A stretch of DNA of 64,000 bases from an uncultured Marvinbryantia sp. (GTDB taxonomy: Bacteria; Bacillota; Clostridia; Lachnospirales; Lachnospiraceae): contig CAKRVB010000008.1 of NCBI GenBank assembly GCA_934408725.1, forward strand, positions 42,886 through 106,885, written 5' to 3'. Shown one piece after another: positions 26,185-33,959 of this stretch. How positions within the stretch are numbered: the first letter of the stretch is position 1; each line of letters starts with the position of its first letter. A program made the translations under genes and the position numbers. The notes below the pieces were generated by a model. The model searched no databases and had not been told where the DNA came from. It saw only the letters and a list, made by a program, of their open reading frames with translations.

Positions 26185-27218
26185 ATGTAATTGATATGCA
26201 TTGTGACACCATTGCACAGATTTATCGAGCCCAGCAGCATCATGAAGACCAGAGATTGCGATCAGGCAATCTCTGTGTTAATTTAGAGAAAATGCAAAAA
26301 GGCGGCTATCTTTTGCAAAACTTTGCCATGTTTATAGATAAGAGCGAGGAAAAGGATCCGCTGGAGACGGTGCTGGGGATGATCGACTGCTATGATCAGG
26401 AACTAAAGAAAAATGAGGATCTGATTGCACCGGTGTTTACTTATGAAGATATTCTGGAAAATCAAAAAAATCAGAAAATAAGTGCCATGCTGACGTTGGA
26501 AGAGGGATGCGTGGTAAAAGGAAATCTGTCTTTGCTGCGCACTTTTTACCGGCTTGGGGTACGCATGATCGCACTGACCTGGAACTTTGAAAATGAGATT
26601 GGTTCTCCAAATCTGACCATGGATGTGCAGGGAAGGCCGCAGTTTCGTCAGCGAAATGAAAAAGGCCTGACGGAGTTTGGTATCGAGATGGTACAGGAGA
26701 TGGAACGTCTGGGGATGATTGTAGATGTATCTCATTTATCAGATGGCGGCTTCTGGGACATTCTTCGTTATACAAAAAAGCCGTTTGTGGCCAGTCATTC
26801 AGATGCAGCAGCAAAGTGCAATGTCTGCAGAAATCTGACGGATGACATGATTCGGGCCCTGTCAGAACGTGGTGGTGTCATGGGGGTGAATTATTGTTAT
26901 GATTTCCTGACCGAGACAGATCGGCCGACAGCCTTATCCTCAGATACTTCATTTTTTCTGAGTGAGACCAGTCAGAAGGAGAAAGTCAGCCGGATCGAAG
27001 ACATGATATGTCATGTGAAGCATATTGTGAATGTGGGTGGTATCGAGGTCTGCGGTCTTGGCAGCGATTTTGACGGAATTGATAATCCGGTGGAATTTGG
27101 AGATGCATCTGGGCTGCCACAGCTTTATGACGGACTGGTAAAGGCAGGATTTTCAGAAGACGATGCAGATCGTATTTTTTATAAAAATGTGATGCGGGTA
27201 TATAGAGAAATATTGTAA
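26181..27218 (+). CDS. Membrane dipeptidase family (M19) zinc dipeptidase
   Basis: 345-residue M19 peptidase, a TIM-barrel binuclear zinc enzyme that cleaves dipeptides. Metal-ligand motifs: VIDMHCDTI near the start, LTLEEGCV (bridging Glu), VDVSHLS and VASHSDA (His ligands), then GLGSDFDGID (Asp). Bacterial members are usually cytoplasmic, and no signal is seen. The start overlaps the malQ stop as ATGA, odd company for a peptidase in a sugar operon. The stop codon lies exactly at the left edge of a MITE-like insertion, so the last codons (Glu-Ile-Leu) are part of the duplicated target. Confidence 0.92.
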   Translation: MNVIDMHCDTIAQIYRAQQHHEDQRLRSGNLCVNLEKMQKGGYLLQNFAMFIDKSEEKDPLETVLGMIDCYDQELKKNEDLIAPVFTYEDILENQKNQKISAMLTLEEGCVVKGNLSLLRTFYRLGVRMIALTWNFENEIGSPNLTMDVQGRPQFRQRNEKGLTEFGIEMVQEMERLGMIVDVSHLSDGGFWDILRYTKKPFVASHSDAAAKCNVCRNLTDDMIRALSERGGVMGVNYCYDFLTETDRPTALSSDTSFFLSETSQKEKVSRIEDMICHVKHIVNVGGIEVCGLGSDFDGIDNPVEFGDASGLPQLYDGLVKAGFSEDDADRIFYKNVMRVYREIL

Positions 27219-27365
27219 CTATTCCGAAGGTAGTATCCAGCGAGGTGTTTTGGCATGTTTTTTGCCAAAATCCCGAGACATACAAGGCAAAATGCCATCA
27301 CCGAAGGTGATTTGGAATGCATTTTGACTCGTAACTGTGAGGGTACTGAACAGTTACGAAATATT
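27207..27365. mobile_element. MITE-like element with terminal inverted repeats and target duplication
   Basis: A non-coding element of about 143 bases (27215-27357) bounded by inverted repeats GTAACTATTC and GAACAGTTAC (9 of 10 matching) and flanked by direct repeats GAAATATT (27207-27214 and 27358-27365; 12 bases if the following GTAA is counted). Inside are further hairpins: TTTTGGCA/TGCCAAAA-like, ATCACC/GGTGAT, and GTAACTGT/ACAGTTAC at the right end. No transposase is encoded. It separates the dipeptidase stop codon from the alpha-glucosidase gene and may supply a terminator or RNA structure. Confidence 0.6.
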
Positions 27366-27388
27366 GTAAAATCGAATGAGGAGAATCT

Positions 27389-29059
27389 ATGAAAAAGAAA
27401 TGGTGGCATGAAAAAGTAGCATATCAGATTTACCCGAAGAGTTTTTGTGATACCAACGGAGATGGTGTGGGAGATCTGAGAGGAATAATCAGCAAATTGG
27501 ATTATCTGAAGGAGCTTGGCGTGGATCTGGTATGGATTTCTCCCATCTATTGTTCTCCGATGGCTGATCAGGGATATGATATTTCAGATTATTATAATAT
27601 TGATCCATTATTTGGAAATATGGAAGACATGGATGAGCTGCTGGCAGAAGCGAAAAAGCGTAACATCGGAATTGTCATGGATCTGGTGGTGAACCACTGC
27701 TCGGATGAACATGAATGGTTCCGAAAAGCCTGCGAAGATCCAGATGGCAAATATGGAAAGTATTTTTATATAGAAGAAGTAAAAGATGGAAAGCTGCCAT
27801 CCAACATCCGCAGCTATTTTGGTGGAAGCTGCTGGGAACCATTGCCAGGACATCCGGATAAGTATTACCTTCATCTGTTTCACAAGAAGCAGCCGGATCT
27901 GAACTGGGAGAATCCAGAGGTACGGGAGGAGATCTTTACCATGGTGAACTGGTGGCTGGAAAAAGGCCTGGCAGGATTCCGTATCGATGCTATCATCAAT
28001 GTGAAAAAGTCTCTGCCATGGAAGAATTATCCGGCAGATCGTGATGATGGGCTGAGTTATGTGGGAAATATGTTAAAAGAAGTCAGCTGTCATGATTTCC
28101 TGACGGAGCTGCGTGACCGGACTTTTGCAAAATATGATGCCTTTAGCGTAGGCGAGGTTTTTGATGAGCACGAAGATACACTGCCAGACTTTATTGGTGA
28201 CGATGGATATTTTTCCACTATGTTTGATATGAGTACGGCGGTGTGCGGTGCCAGCGAGAAGGGCTGGTATGACCGGCCACACATCACGGCAAATGAATAC
28301 CGTGATGCAGTATTTTTCAGCCAGAAGAAAGCCTGGAATGTGGGATTTTTGTCGAATATTATCGAGAATCACGATCAGCCAAGAGGGGTGAGCCACTATC
28401 TTCCTGATGGGGAAGTAAATGATACGTCCAAGAAGATGCTGGCAACGCTGCATTTTATGGTACGTGGGATTCCGTTTATTTATCAGGGACAGGAAATTGG
28501 TATGGAAAATGTGGATTTCACATCCATGGATCAGATCGATGATGTGATGACCCACGATGAATATCAGGTAGCACTGCGGGCGGGGCTGTCACCGCAGGAA
28601 GCACTGGAAGCAGTGAAGAAAATGAGCCGTGACAATGCCAGAGTGCCTTTTTCCTGGGATGCATCGGAATATGCCGGATTTACGACAGGAAAACCATGGT
28701 TGATGAACAATCCAGATTATACCAGAATCAATCTGGCCTCCCAGAGACAGGATGAGCATTCTGTGTATCAGTATTACCGTCAGCTGATTCAGCTTCGGAA
28801 AAATCCGGAATACAAAGATACTATTGTATGGGGGGAAACGGTGCCGGTATATACAGATCAGGACAACCTGATGGCCTTTTACCGTCGGGGAGAAGATCAG
28901 ACTCTGCTGGTGATTGCAAATTATCAGAAAGAGTCTCAGACCATTACTTTGAAAGTGGATGTGAAGAACGTGCTGCTGAATAACTGCGGAGAATTCAAAC
29001 AGAAAGAAAAAGAGCTGCAGTTGGAAGGGTATCAGGCTGTAGTGCTGGAAGTGCAATAA
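27389..29059 (+). CDS. GH13 alpha-glucosidase (oligo-1,6-glucosidase/DexB type)
   Basis: 556-residue cytoplasmic glycosidase. The start KKWWHEKVAYQIYPKSF, then GVGDLRGIISKLDYLKELGV, is typical of the GH13_31 oligo-1,6-glucosidase/dextran glucosidase group. Catalytic residues lie in AGFRIDAI (nucleophile Asp), FSVGEVFDE (acid/base Glu) and IENHDQPR (Asp). ATGAGGAGAATCT supplies the ribosome site. It would cleave imported isomalto- or malto-oligosaccharides to glucose. It is separated from the upstream operon by the MITE-like element, so it may be transcribed by read-through or from within that element. Specificity for 1,6 versus 1,4 bonds is not settled. Confidence 0.93.
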   Translation: MKKKWWHEKVAYQIYPKSFCDTNGDGVGDLRGIISKLDYLKELGVDLVWISPIYCSPMADQGYDISDYYNIDPLFGNMEDMDELLAEAKKRNIGIVMDLVVNHCSDEHEWFRKACEDPDGKYGKYFYIEEVKDGKLPSNIRSYFGGSCWEPLPGHPDKYYLHLFHKKQPDLNWENPEVREEIFTMVNWWLEKGLAGFRIDAIINVKKSLPWKNYPADRDDGLSYVGNMLKEVSCHDFLTELRDRTFAKYDAFSVGEVFDEHEDTLPDFIGDDGYFSTMFDMSTAVCGASEKGWYDRPHITANEYRDAVFFSQKKAWNVGFLSNIIENHDQPRGVSHYLPDGEVNDTSKKMLATLHFMVRGIPFIYQGQEIGMENVDFTSMDQIDDVMTHDEYQVALRAGLSPQEALEAVKKMSRDNARVPFSWDASEYAGFTTGKPWLMNNPDYTRINLASQRQDEHSVYQYYRQLIQLRKNPEYKDTIVWGETVPVYTDQDNLMAFYRRGEDQTLLVIANYQKESQTITLKVDVKNVLLNNCGEFKQKEKELQLEGYQAVVLEVQ

Positions 29060-29084
29060 AATAGAAGATTTTGAACGGATAGGA

Positions 29085-29131
29085 ACAGGGAGATCCTGAC
29101 AGAATAGAAGCTGTCAGAATCTCCCTGTTTT
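29085..29131. terminator. Bidirectional terminator between alpha-glucosidase and ClC genes
   Basis: Arms ACAGGGAGATCCTGACAG and CTGTCAGAATCTCCCTGT (one mismatch) with an 8-base loop, T residues on the plus side. It lies between converging genes. Confidence 0.82.
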
Positions 29132-29139
29132 GAAGTGAT

Positions 29140-30417
29140 TTATTCTTTTGTTCTCGTATTAATAAACTGCAGTTTTGTCTTGGAGTACAGAATTTTCTGG
29201 CTGTGATACAGTCCGAAGTATCCGGATTCCAGATATCCGATGCCGATGGCCAACAGGAAAAATGGCATACAGTCGAAGCCAAACAACTCAAAGCTGAGAA
29301 ACAGGCTGCTGATTGGACAGTTGGTTACACCACAGAAGACAGACACCATACCGCAGGCAGCAGCCAGTGATGGGTCGAAACCTGTCAGTTGACCGAAGAT
29401 GCATCCAAAGGTAGCACCCACGAACAGGGTAGGGACAATCTCACCGCCCTTGAAGCCACAGCCAAGAGTGATAGCGGTAAAGATCATCTTCAACAGAAAA
29501 GCAGTGGGAACCACTTCTCCGGAGATTGCTCTGGTGATGATATTCATGCCGGTACCCAGATAGTCAGTGGTGTGAAGGAACTTTACCAGCAGGATAATCA
29601 GCAGCGCACCGGAGACTATGCGGATCCATTCATTTGGTACATACTTCTGATACAGATGTTCTGTGCGGTGCAGGACAGCGCAGAATAAAATACTGACGGC
29701 TGCACAGAGTAAAGCGAGAATAATTACCAGCGTGATGTTCTTCGCATCCATAGGAATGCCAGATGGAATGGTGAAGTGTTCTCCTTCCGCACCCACCAGA
29801 ATGGCCATTTCCCTGGCAGTCAGTGCTGCGATAGAACACGGAACCAGCGCAGCATATTGCATGATGCCGACACTGACGACTTCCATAGAAAAAACGGTAG
29901 CTGTCAGTGGGGTACCGAACAATGCAGAGAAAGCGGCGCTCATACCGCACATAATCATAATCTTCTGATCGTACTCATCCATTTTGAGCCACTTGCCAAG
30001 GGTACCGCCAATGCTGCCGCCCAGCTGCAGGGCAGCACCCTCTCTTCCGGCAGAACCCCCAAACGCATGAGTCAGCACGGTGGAGACCATGATGAGTGGA
30101 GCCATACGCAGAGGGACATATTTCCCACCAGAAATGCCTTCCAGTACTCTGTTTGTTCCAGATCGGGAAGGATCTAATCTGTACATGGCTACGATGGCGA
30201 GACCGGCAACAGGCAGCAGATACAGCATCCATGGATGCGTGGTACGAAATCCGGTTACGATGGTGATACAGCGGGCAAAACATCCTCCGATCAGTCCAAG
30301 CACCACACCGGCAGCCCCGGCCAGAACAATCCACCGCAGCAAAATGCCGATCCTGGTAAGACATTTCCAGATTCCTTCTTTTAAAAGACTGAATAGTTTA
30401 TCTGTAGTGATATTCAT
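29140..30417 (-). CDS. ClC family chloride channel/transporter
   Basis: 425-residue membrane protein of the ClC family with about 10-12 helices. Selectivity-filter regions are present: GGSAGREGAALQLGGSIGG, with the gating Glu in GREGA, and GFKGGEIVPTLFVGATFG. Start ATG 30417 has GGGAGAG 8 bases upstream; the longer frame from 30459 has no site and is poorly conserved-looking. No CBS domains are present, as in short bacterial forms. Chloride versus fluoride specificity is uncertain; the GREG glutamate fits a transporter. Confidence 0.92.
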   Translation of the reverse strand: MNITTDKLFSLLKEGIWKCLTRIGILLRWIVLAGAAGVVLGLIGGCFARCITIVTGFRTTHPWMLYLLPVAGLAIVAMYRLDPSRSGTNRVLEGISGGKYVPLRMAPLIMVSTVLTHAFGGSAGREGAALQLGGSIGGTLGKWLKMDEYDQKIMIMCGMSAAFSALFGTPLTATVFSMEVVSVGIMQYAALVPCSIAALTAREMAILVGAEGEHFTIPSGIPMDAKNITLVIILALLCAAVSILFCAVLHRTEHLYQKYVPNEWIRIVSGALLIILLVKFLHTTDYLGTGMNIITRAISGEVVPTAFLLKMIFTAITLGCGFKGGEIVPTLFVGATFGCIFGQLTGFDPSLAAACGMVSVFCGVTNCPISSLFLSFELFGFDCMPFFLLAIGIGYLESGYFGLYHSQKILYSKTKLQFINTRTKE

Positions 30418-30476
30418 AACAATTCTCTCCCATAGTTTTGTAGAGGTTCTGAAAAACAACAGAGCCCATCTTTTCC

Positions 30477-30505
30477 AGTATAATGAAAAGAAAGTATTTC
30501 TGCAA
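30477..30505 (-). promoter_or_regulatory. Promoter of the ClC gene
   Basis: On the minus strand TTGCAG (30505-30500), 17-base spacer, TATACT (30482-30477), about 60 bases before the ATG. Confidence 0.55.
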
Positions 30506-30533
30506 TAAGAAGAGAAGAAAAAATGTGTATGCC

Positions 30534-30562
30534 TTGCGGAAGATGTGTGGGTTTGATAAAAT
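30534..30562 (+). promoter_or_regulatory. Promoter of the sigma-54 activator gene
   Basis: TTGCGG (30534-30539), 17-base spacer, TAAAAT (30557-30562). Transcription would start near 30569, 35 bases before the ATG, so the regulator itself uses a sigma-A type promoter. Confidence 0.5.
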
Positions 30563-30603
30563 GGAGAAAGCCGATGGGTTAGATCATACGAAAGAGGGCT
30601 GAC

Positions 30604-32397
30604 ATGGAAAGTATTTTAGTAAAAATTCAGGATACAGTAGCAAAGTATGCGGATGTGTTATCGAAGATTTCCCGTGTGGATGTGGAAGTGGTGGATAATC
30701 GTCTGTATCGTGTGGCAGGGACAGGGATGTTCAGTGAACTGGTGAATCAGGATATGTCAGCAGAGGGATATGTATATCGACAGGTGCTGAAAACCGGGCG
30801 TCGTCAGATCATTTATTCTCCAGGACGGGAACTGATCTGTCAGAACTGCCCATATTGCAATGTTTGCCAGGAAGAGATCGAGATCTCCATGCCGGTGCGT
30901 ATGGGAATGGAGATTATCGGAATCATCGGTCTGGTGGGAAGTAGCAGAGAACAAAAGGAACGAATCCTGAAGGATGAAAAGTTATATCTGGAGTTTCTGG
31001 AGCAGATTGCGGACTTTATTTCAACCAAAGCCAGGGAATATCGTGAGATGGATAACAAGAATCGGCTGCTGGATACATTGGATTGTACGATCGGACATAT
31101 TGATCAGGGAATTATCATTATCGGTGATGATCATGTGATCACCACGTCCAATGAATCCGCAAAAAAGCAGCTGGAACTGGACATGCCGGAAGGAACCTAT
31201 GTAGAGATCGAGGCAACCGGTGACCGTATGAATTATCAGAATGAATATAAAATGAAAGTTGGGGATCGGGACTTCTCGATTATGGGTCATCTTTATGACT
31301 TACCACGAAAAGAAGGCAGATACGCTAAACTGCTTCTGTTTGAGAATAGTAAAGCCATTCAGAAAAAGTATTATGAAATGACTTCCACGGTTCATACACT
31401 GGACTGCAGTAATATTATCGGTGACAGTGAGGGAACACAAAAGATGAAGCGGGAGATCATGCAGGTGGCTCAGAGCAGTTCTACCGTGCTGATTACCGGT
31501 GAGAGTGGTACGGGAAAGGAGATGGTGGCGACAGCGATCTGGAATGCAAGTAATCGTCGTTCCGGAAGATTTGTAGCGATTAACTGTGCAGCGATTCCGG
31601 AGGCCTTGCTGGAATCGGAATTGTTTGGTTATGTAAAAGGAGCTTTTACCGGAGCCGATCCCCATGGTCGAATCGGAAAGTTCGAGCTGGCAAATAAAGG
31701 TGTGATTTTCCTGGATGAGATCGGGGATATGCCACTGTATCTGCAGGCGAAGCTTCTGCGTGTGCTGCAGGAGCGGAAGATCACCCGAATTGGTTCCAAT
31801 CAGGTGATTCCCATTGATGTGAGGATCCTGGCAGCAACCAATCGAGATCTGAGGGAGATGATTCGGGAAAAGAAGTTCCGGGAAGATCTCTATTATCGAT
31901 TGAATGTCATCCCATTAGAGATAGCACCGTTAAGAGAGCGTATTGAGGATATTCCACCGCTGGCAGAGCATTTTGCCACTCATTATGCAAAGCTTTTTCA
32001 GAAATATTTCTGGAAGATTACGGAGCCGGTGCTGGATTGTCTGAGACAGTATCCATGGCCTGGCAATGTGCGAGAACTGGAGAATGTGGTGGAATTCATG
32101 GTGAATATGATGGGAATGGATGGAGTGCTGGATGAAAAGACCCTGCCGCGGGAAGTAAGAGAACGGGGAGGCAAAAGCGATGAGAAAAACAGCTCATCAG
32201 ATGGAGAAGAGGACGAAAGAACAGTATATTCTGAGACCGGGCGTGGGACAGAAGAAGTGCTGACCTTAAAAGAACTGGAACAGAGAGCCATTCATCAGGC
32301 TATTGCCCGATATGGAGACACCACCCAGGGGAAAAAAGAAGCGGCCAGACAGCTGGGCATCGGACTTGCTACCCTGTACCGAAAAATTGGAGAATGA
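30604..32397 (+). CDS. Sigma-54-dependent enhancer-binding regulator
   Basis: 597-residue activator of sigma-54 RNA polymerase. In order: an N-terminal GAF-like sensor (about residues 1-145) with a regular cysteine cluster CQNCPYCNVC (Cys79, 82, 85, 88); a PAS-like domain (about 155-255); an AAA+ domain with Walker A GESGTGKE (299-306) and the sigma-54 contact loop GAFTGA (346-351), followed by FLDEIGD; and a Fis-type helix-turn-helix at the end (KKEAARQLGIGLATLYRKIG). It lies directly upstream of three palindromic sites and a -24/-12 promoter, so its target is almost certainly the dpaL operon. The E. coli ygeV-ygeWXY region has a comparable layout. The signal sensed is unknown. Confidence 0.95.
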   Translation: MESILVKIQDTVAKYADVLSKISRVDVEVVDNRLYRVAGTGMFSELVNQDMSAEGYVYRQVLKTGRRQIIYSPGRELICQNCPYCNVCQEEIEISMPVRMGMEIIGIIGLVGSSREQKERILKDEKLYLEFLEQIADFISTKAREYREMDNKNRLLDTLDCTIGHIDQGIIIIGDDHVITTSNESAKKQLELDMPEGTYVEIEATGDRMNYQNEYKMKVGDRDFSIMGHLYDLPRKEGRYAKLLLFENSKAIQKKYYEMTSTVHTLDCSNIIGDSEGTQKMKREIMQVAQSSSTVLITGESGTGKEMVATAIWNASNRRSGRFVAINCAAIPEALLESELFGYVKGAFTGADPHGRIGKFELANKGVIFLDEIGDMPLYLQAKLLRVLQERKITRIGSNQVIPIDVRILAATNRDLREMIREKKFREDLYYRLNVIPLEIAPLRERIEDIPPLAEHFATHYAKLFQKYFWKITEPVLDCLRQYPWPGNVRELENVVEFMVNMMGMDGVLDEKTLPREVRERGGKSDEKNSSSDGEEDERTVYSETGRGTEEVLTLKELEQRAIHQAIARYGDTTQGKKEAARQLGIGLATLYRKIGE

Positions 32398-32399
32398 AG

Positions 32400-32445
32400 C
32401 CAATGGGGACTGAGAGCCAGAAAACACCGTCCCCATTGGTTTCTC
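32400..32445 (+). terminator. Terminator of the activator gene
   Basis: Arms CCAATGGGGAC (32400-32410) and GTCCCCATTGG (32429-32439) with an 18-base loop, followed by TTTCTC, immediately after the stop codon. Confidence 0.7.
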
Positions 32446-32505
32446 AGAATGAGAAAAAAGAAATGGAATTCTCATTCTGAGAATGAATAATTCCCAAAAT
32501 GAGAA
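32441..32505 (+). promoter_or_regulatory. Three upstream activator sites, TTCTCA-N3-TGAGAA
   Basis: Palindromes at 32441-32455 (perfect), 32469-32483 (perfect) and 32491-32505 (one mismatch, TTCCCA). Centres are 28 and 22 bases apart. They lie about 155-210 bases before the expected start of the dpaL transcript, the classic distance for sigma-54 enhancers, next to the activator gene. Confidence 0.78.
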
Positions 32506-32554
32506 AAAACAGCGAATCGAGAAGAGAATATAAGAACCGAAAAAGATTCATACA

Positions 32555-32590
32555 AAAAACAAGGTGATGAAAAAGCCTTGTTTTTCATGG
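32555..32590 (+). terminator. Terminator-like hairpin between enhancer and promoter
   Basis: Arms AAAAACAAGG and CCTTGTTTTT with an 11-base loop, ending in T residues. It should block read-through from the activator gene into the dpaL operon. A T-rich, probably bent stretch (32590-32628) follows, up to the -24 box. Confidence 0.6.
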
Positions 32591-32634
32591 ATCTTTTTTA
32601 TTTTTTCAATTTTTTTACTCTTTTTTTAGAAATG

Positions 32635-32649
32635 GGAACGGAACTTGCT
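32635..32649 (+). promoter_or_regulatory. Sigma-54 (-24/-12) promoter of the dpaL operon
   Basis: GGAACGGAACTTGCT places GG (32635-32636) and GC (32647-32648) exactly 10 bases apart and matches the consensus GG-C-A-C-G-N4-TTGC-W at all positions but one. Transcription would start near 32660, about 57 bases before dpaL. Confidence 0.85.
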
Positions 32650-32716
32650 GTATAGATAGACAGAAAGCAAAACATACCGGATAAAAAAATCTGGTACGGA
32701 AGAAAGGAAGGAACGC

Positions 32717-33925
32717 ATGAAAGAATCATTTAAGATGGTGACACGGAAGCATGAAAAGAACAGCGGATGTGATCTGAAATTATTCAGCAAAGAGTCTGCT
32801 GATAAAATCCGCGAATTTCACAAAAGCTTTCCAGTATATGCACCGACACCACTGGCACATCTGGAAGCGACTGCAAAATGCCTTGGATTAAAAGATGTAT
32901 ATGTAAAGGATGAATCCTGGAGATTTGGATTAAATGCATTTAAGGTGCTGGGCGGAAGCTATGCAATCGGAAATTATCTGGCAGGCCGTCTGGGAAAAGA
33001 TATTTCAGAAGTAAATTATGAAACCCTGATTTCTGATGAGACAAGAAAAGAACTGGGAGATATCACTTTTGTAACTGCTACCGATGGGAATCACGGAAGA
33101 GGTGTGGCTTGGACAGCAAACCAGTTCAAACAGAAATCAGTTGTATATATGCCAAAGGGAAGCGCACTGGAACGTCTGAACAACATCAGGGCAGAGGGCG
33201 CAGAAGCAAGCATTACGGATCTGAACTATGACGAAGCTGTTCGTCTGGCTAACAGCCAGGCAGAGCAGAAGGGCTGGGTAATGGTACAGGATACTGCATG
33301 GGAAGGATATGAAGATATTCCGACCTGGATCATGCAGGGATATGGAACCATGGGACTGGAAGCACAGGAACAGCTTCCTGAGAAACCGACTCACATCTTC
33401 CTTCAGGCGGGTGTTGGATCCATGGCCGGAGCAGTAACCGGATTGTTCTCTGCAATCTATGGTGAAGACAGACCGGTGATTACCATTGTAGAACCGAACA
33501 AGGCAGACTGCCTGTATCGTACCGCAGAAGCAAATGATGGCGAACGTCATTTTGTAACCGGTGATATGAACACCATCATGGCAGGTCTTGCTTGTGGCGA
33601 ACCTTGCAGTATCGGATGGAAGATCCTTTCCGATTACGCAGATCACTTTATTTCCTGCCCGGACTATGTGGCAGCAAAGGGAATGCGTATTCTTGGTAAT
33701 CCGGCAAAAGGAGATGACCGTGTGATCTCCGGAGAAAGTGGAGCAGCAGCATTCGGATGCGTGGCAGAGATCATGACCAATCCGGAACTGGCAGATCTGA
33801 AGAAAGAACTTGGACTTGATGAAAACTCCCGCGTACTGTTCTTCAGCACAGAAGGGGATACCGATCAGGAAAACTATAAAGCAATTGTTTGGGATGGAAA
33901 ATATCCAAGTACTCACGAAAACTAA
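32717..33925 (+). CDS. dpaL: Diaminopropionate ammonia-lyase
   Basis: 402-residue PLP enzyme that converts 2,3-diaminopropionate (and D-serine in some species) to pyruvate and ammonia through an aminoacrylate intermediate. The PLP lysine is Lys76 in RFGLNAFKVLGGSYA, the YgeX/DpaL signature; TATDGNHGRGVAW, where Asn-His-Gly contacts PLP, and a glycine-rich phosphate loop QAGVGSMAGAV follow. GAAAGGAAGG gives the ribosome site. First gene of the sigma-54 operon; ygeY-like and ridA genes downstream match the known genomic company of dpaL. Confidence 0.95.
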   Translation: MKESFKMVTRKHEKNSGCDLKLFSKESADKIREFHKSFPVYAPTPLAHLEATAKCLGLKDVYVKDESWRFGLNAFKVLGGSYAIGNYLAGRLGKDISEVNYETLISDETRKELGDITFVTATDGNHGRGVAWTANQFKQKSVVYMPKGSALERLNNIRAEGAEASITDLNYDEAVRLANSQAEQKGWVMVQDTAWEGYEDIPTWIMQGYGTMGLEAQEQLPEKPTHIFLQAGVGSMAGAVTGLFSAIYGEDRPVITIVEPNKADCLYRTAEANDGERHFVTGDMNTIMAGLACGEPCSIGWKILSDYADHFISCPDYVAAKGMRILGNPAKGDDRVISGESGAAAFGCVAEIMTNPELADLKKELGLDENSRVLFFSTEGDTDQENYKAIVWDGKYPSTHEN

Positions 33926-33959
33926 TCATATAAAAAAGGCACAGGAAAAGGAGGACATT

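Noticed and set aside
33810..33959. Longer N-terminus for the ygeY-like hydrolase
   Set aside because: Those 50 codons overlap dpaL in another frame, whereas a strong AGGAGG site precedes ATG 33960, where family similarity begins.
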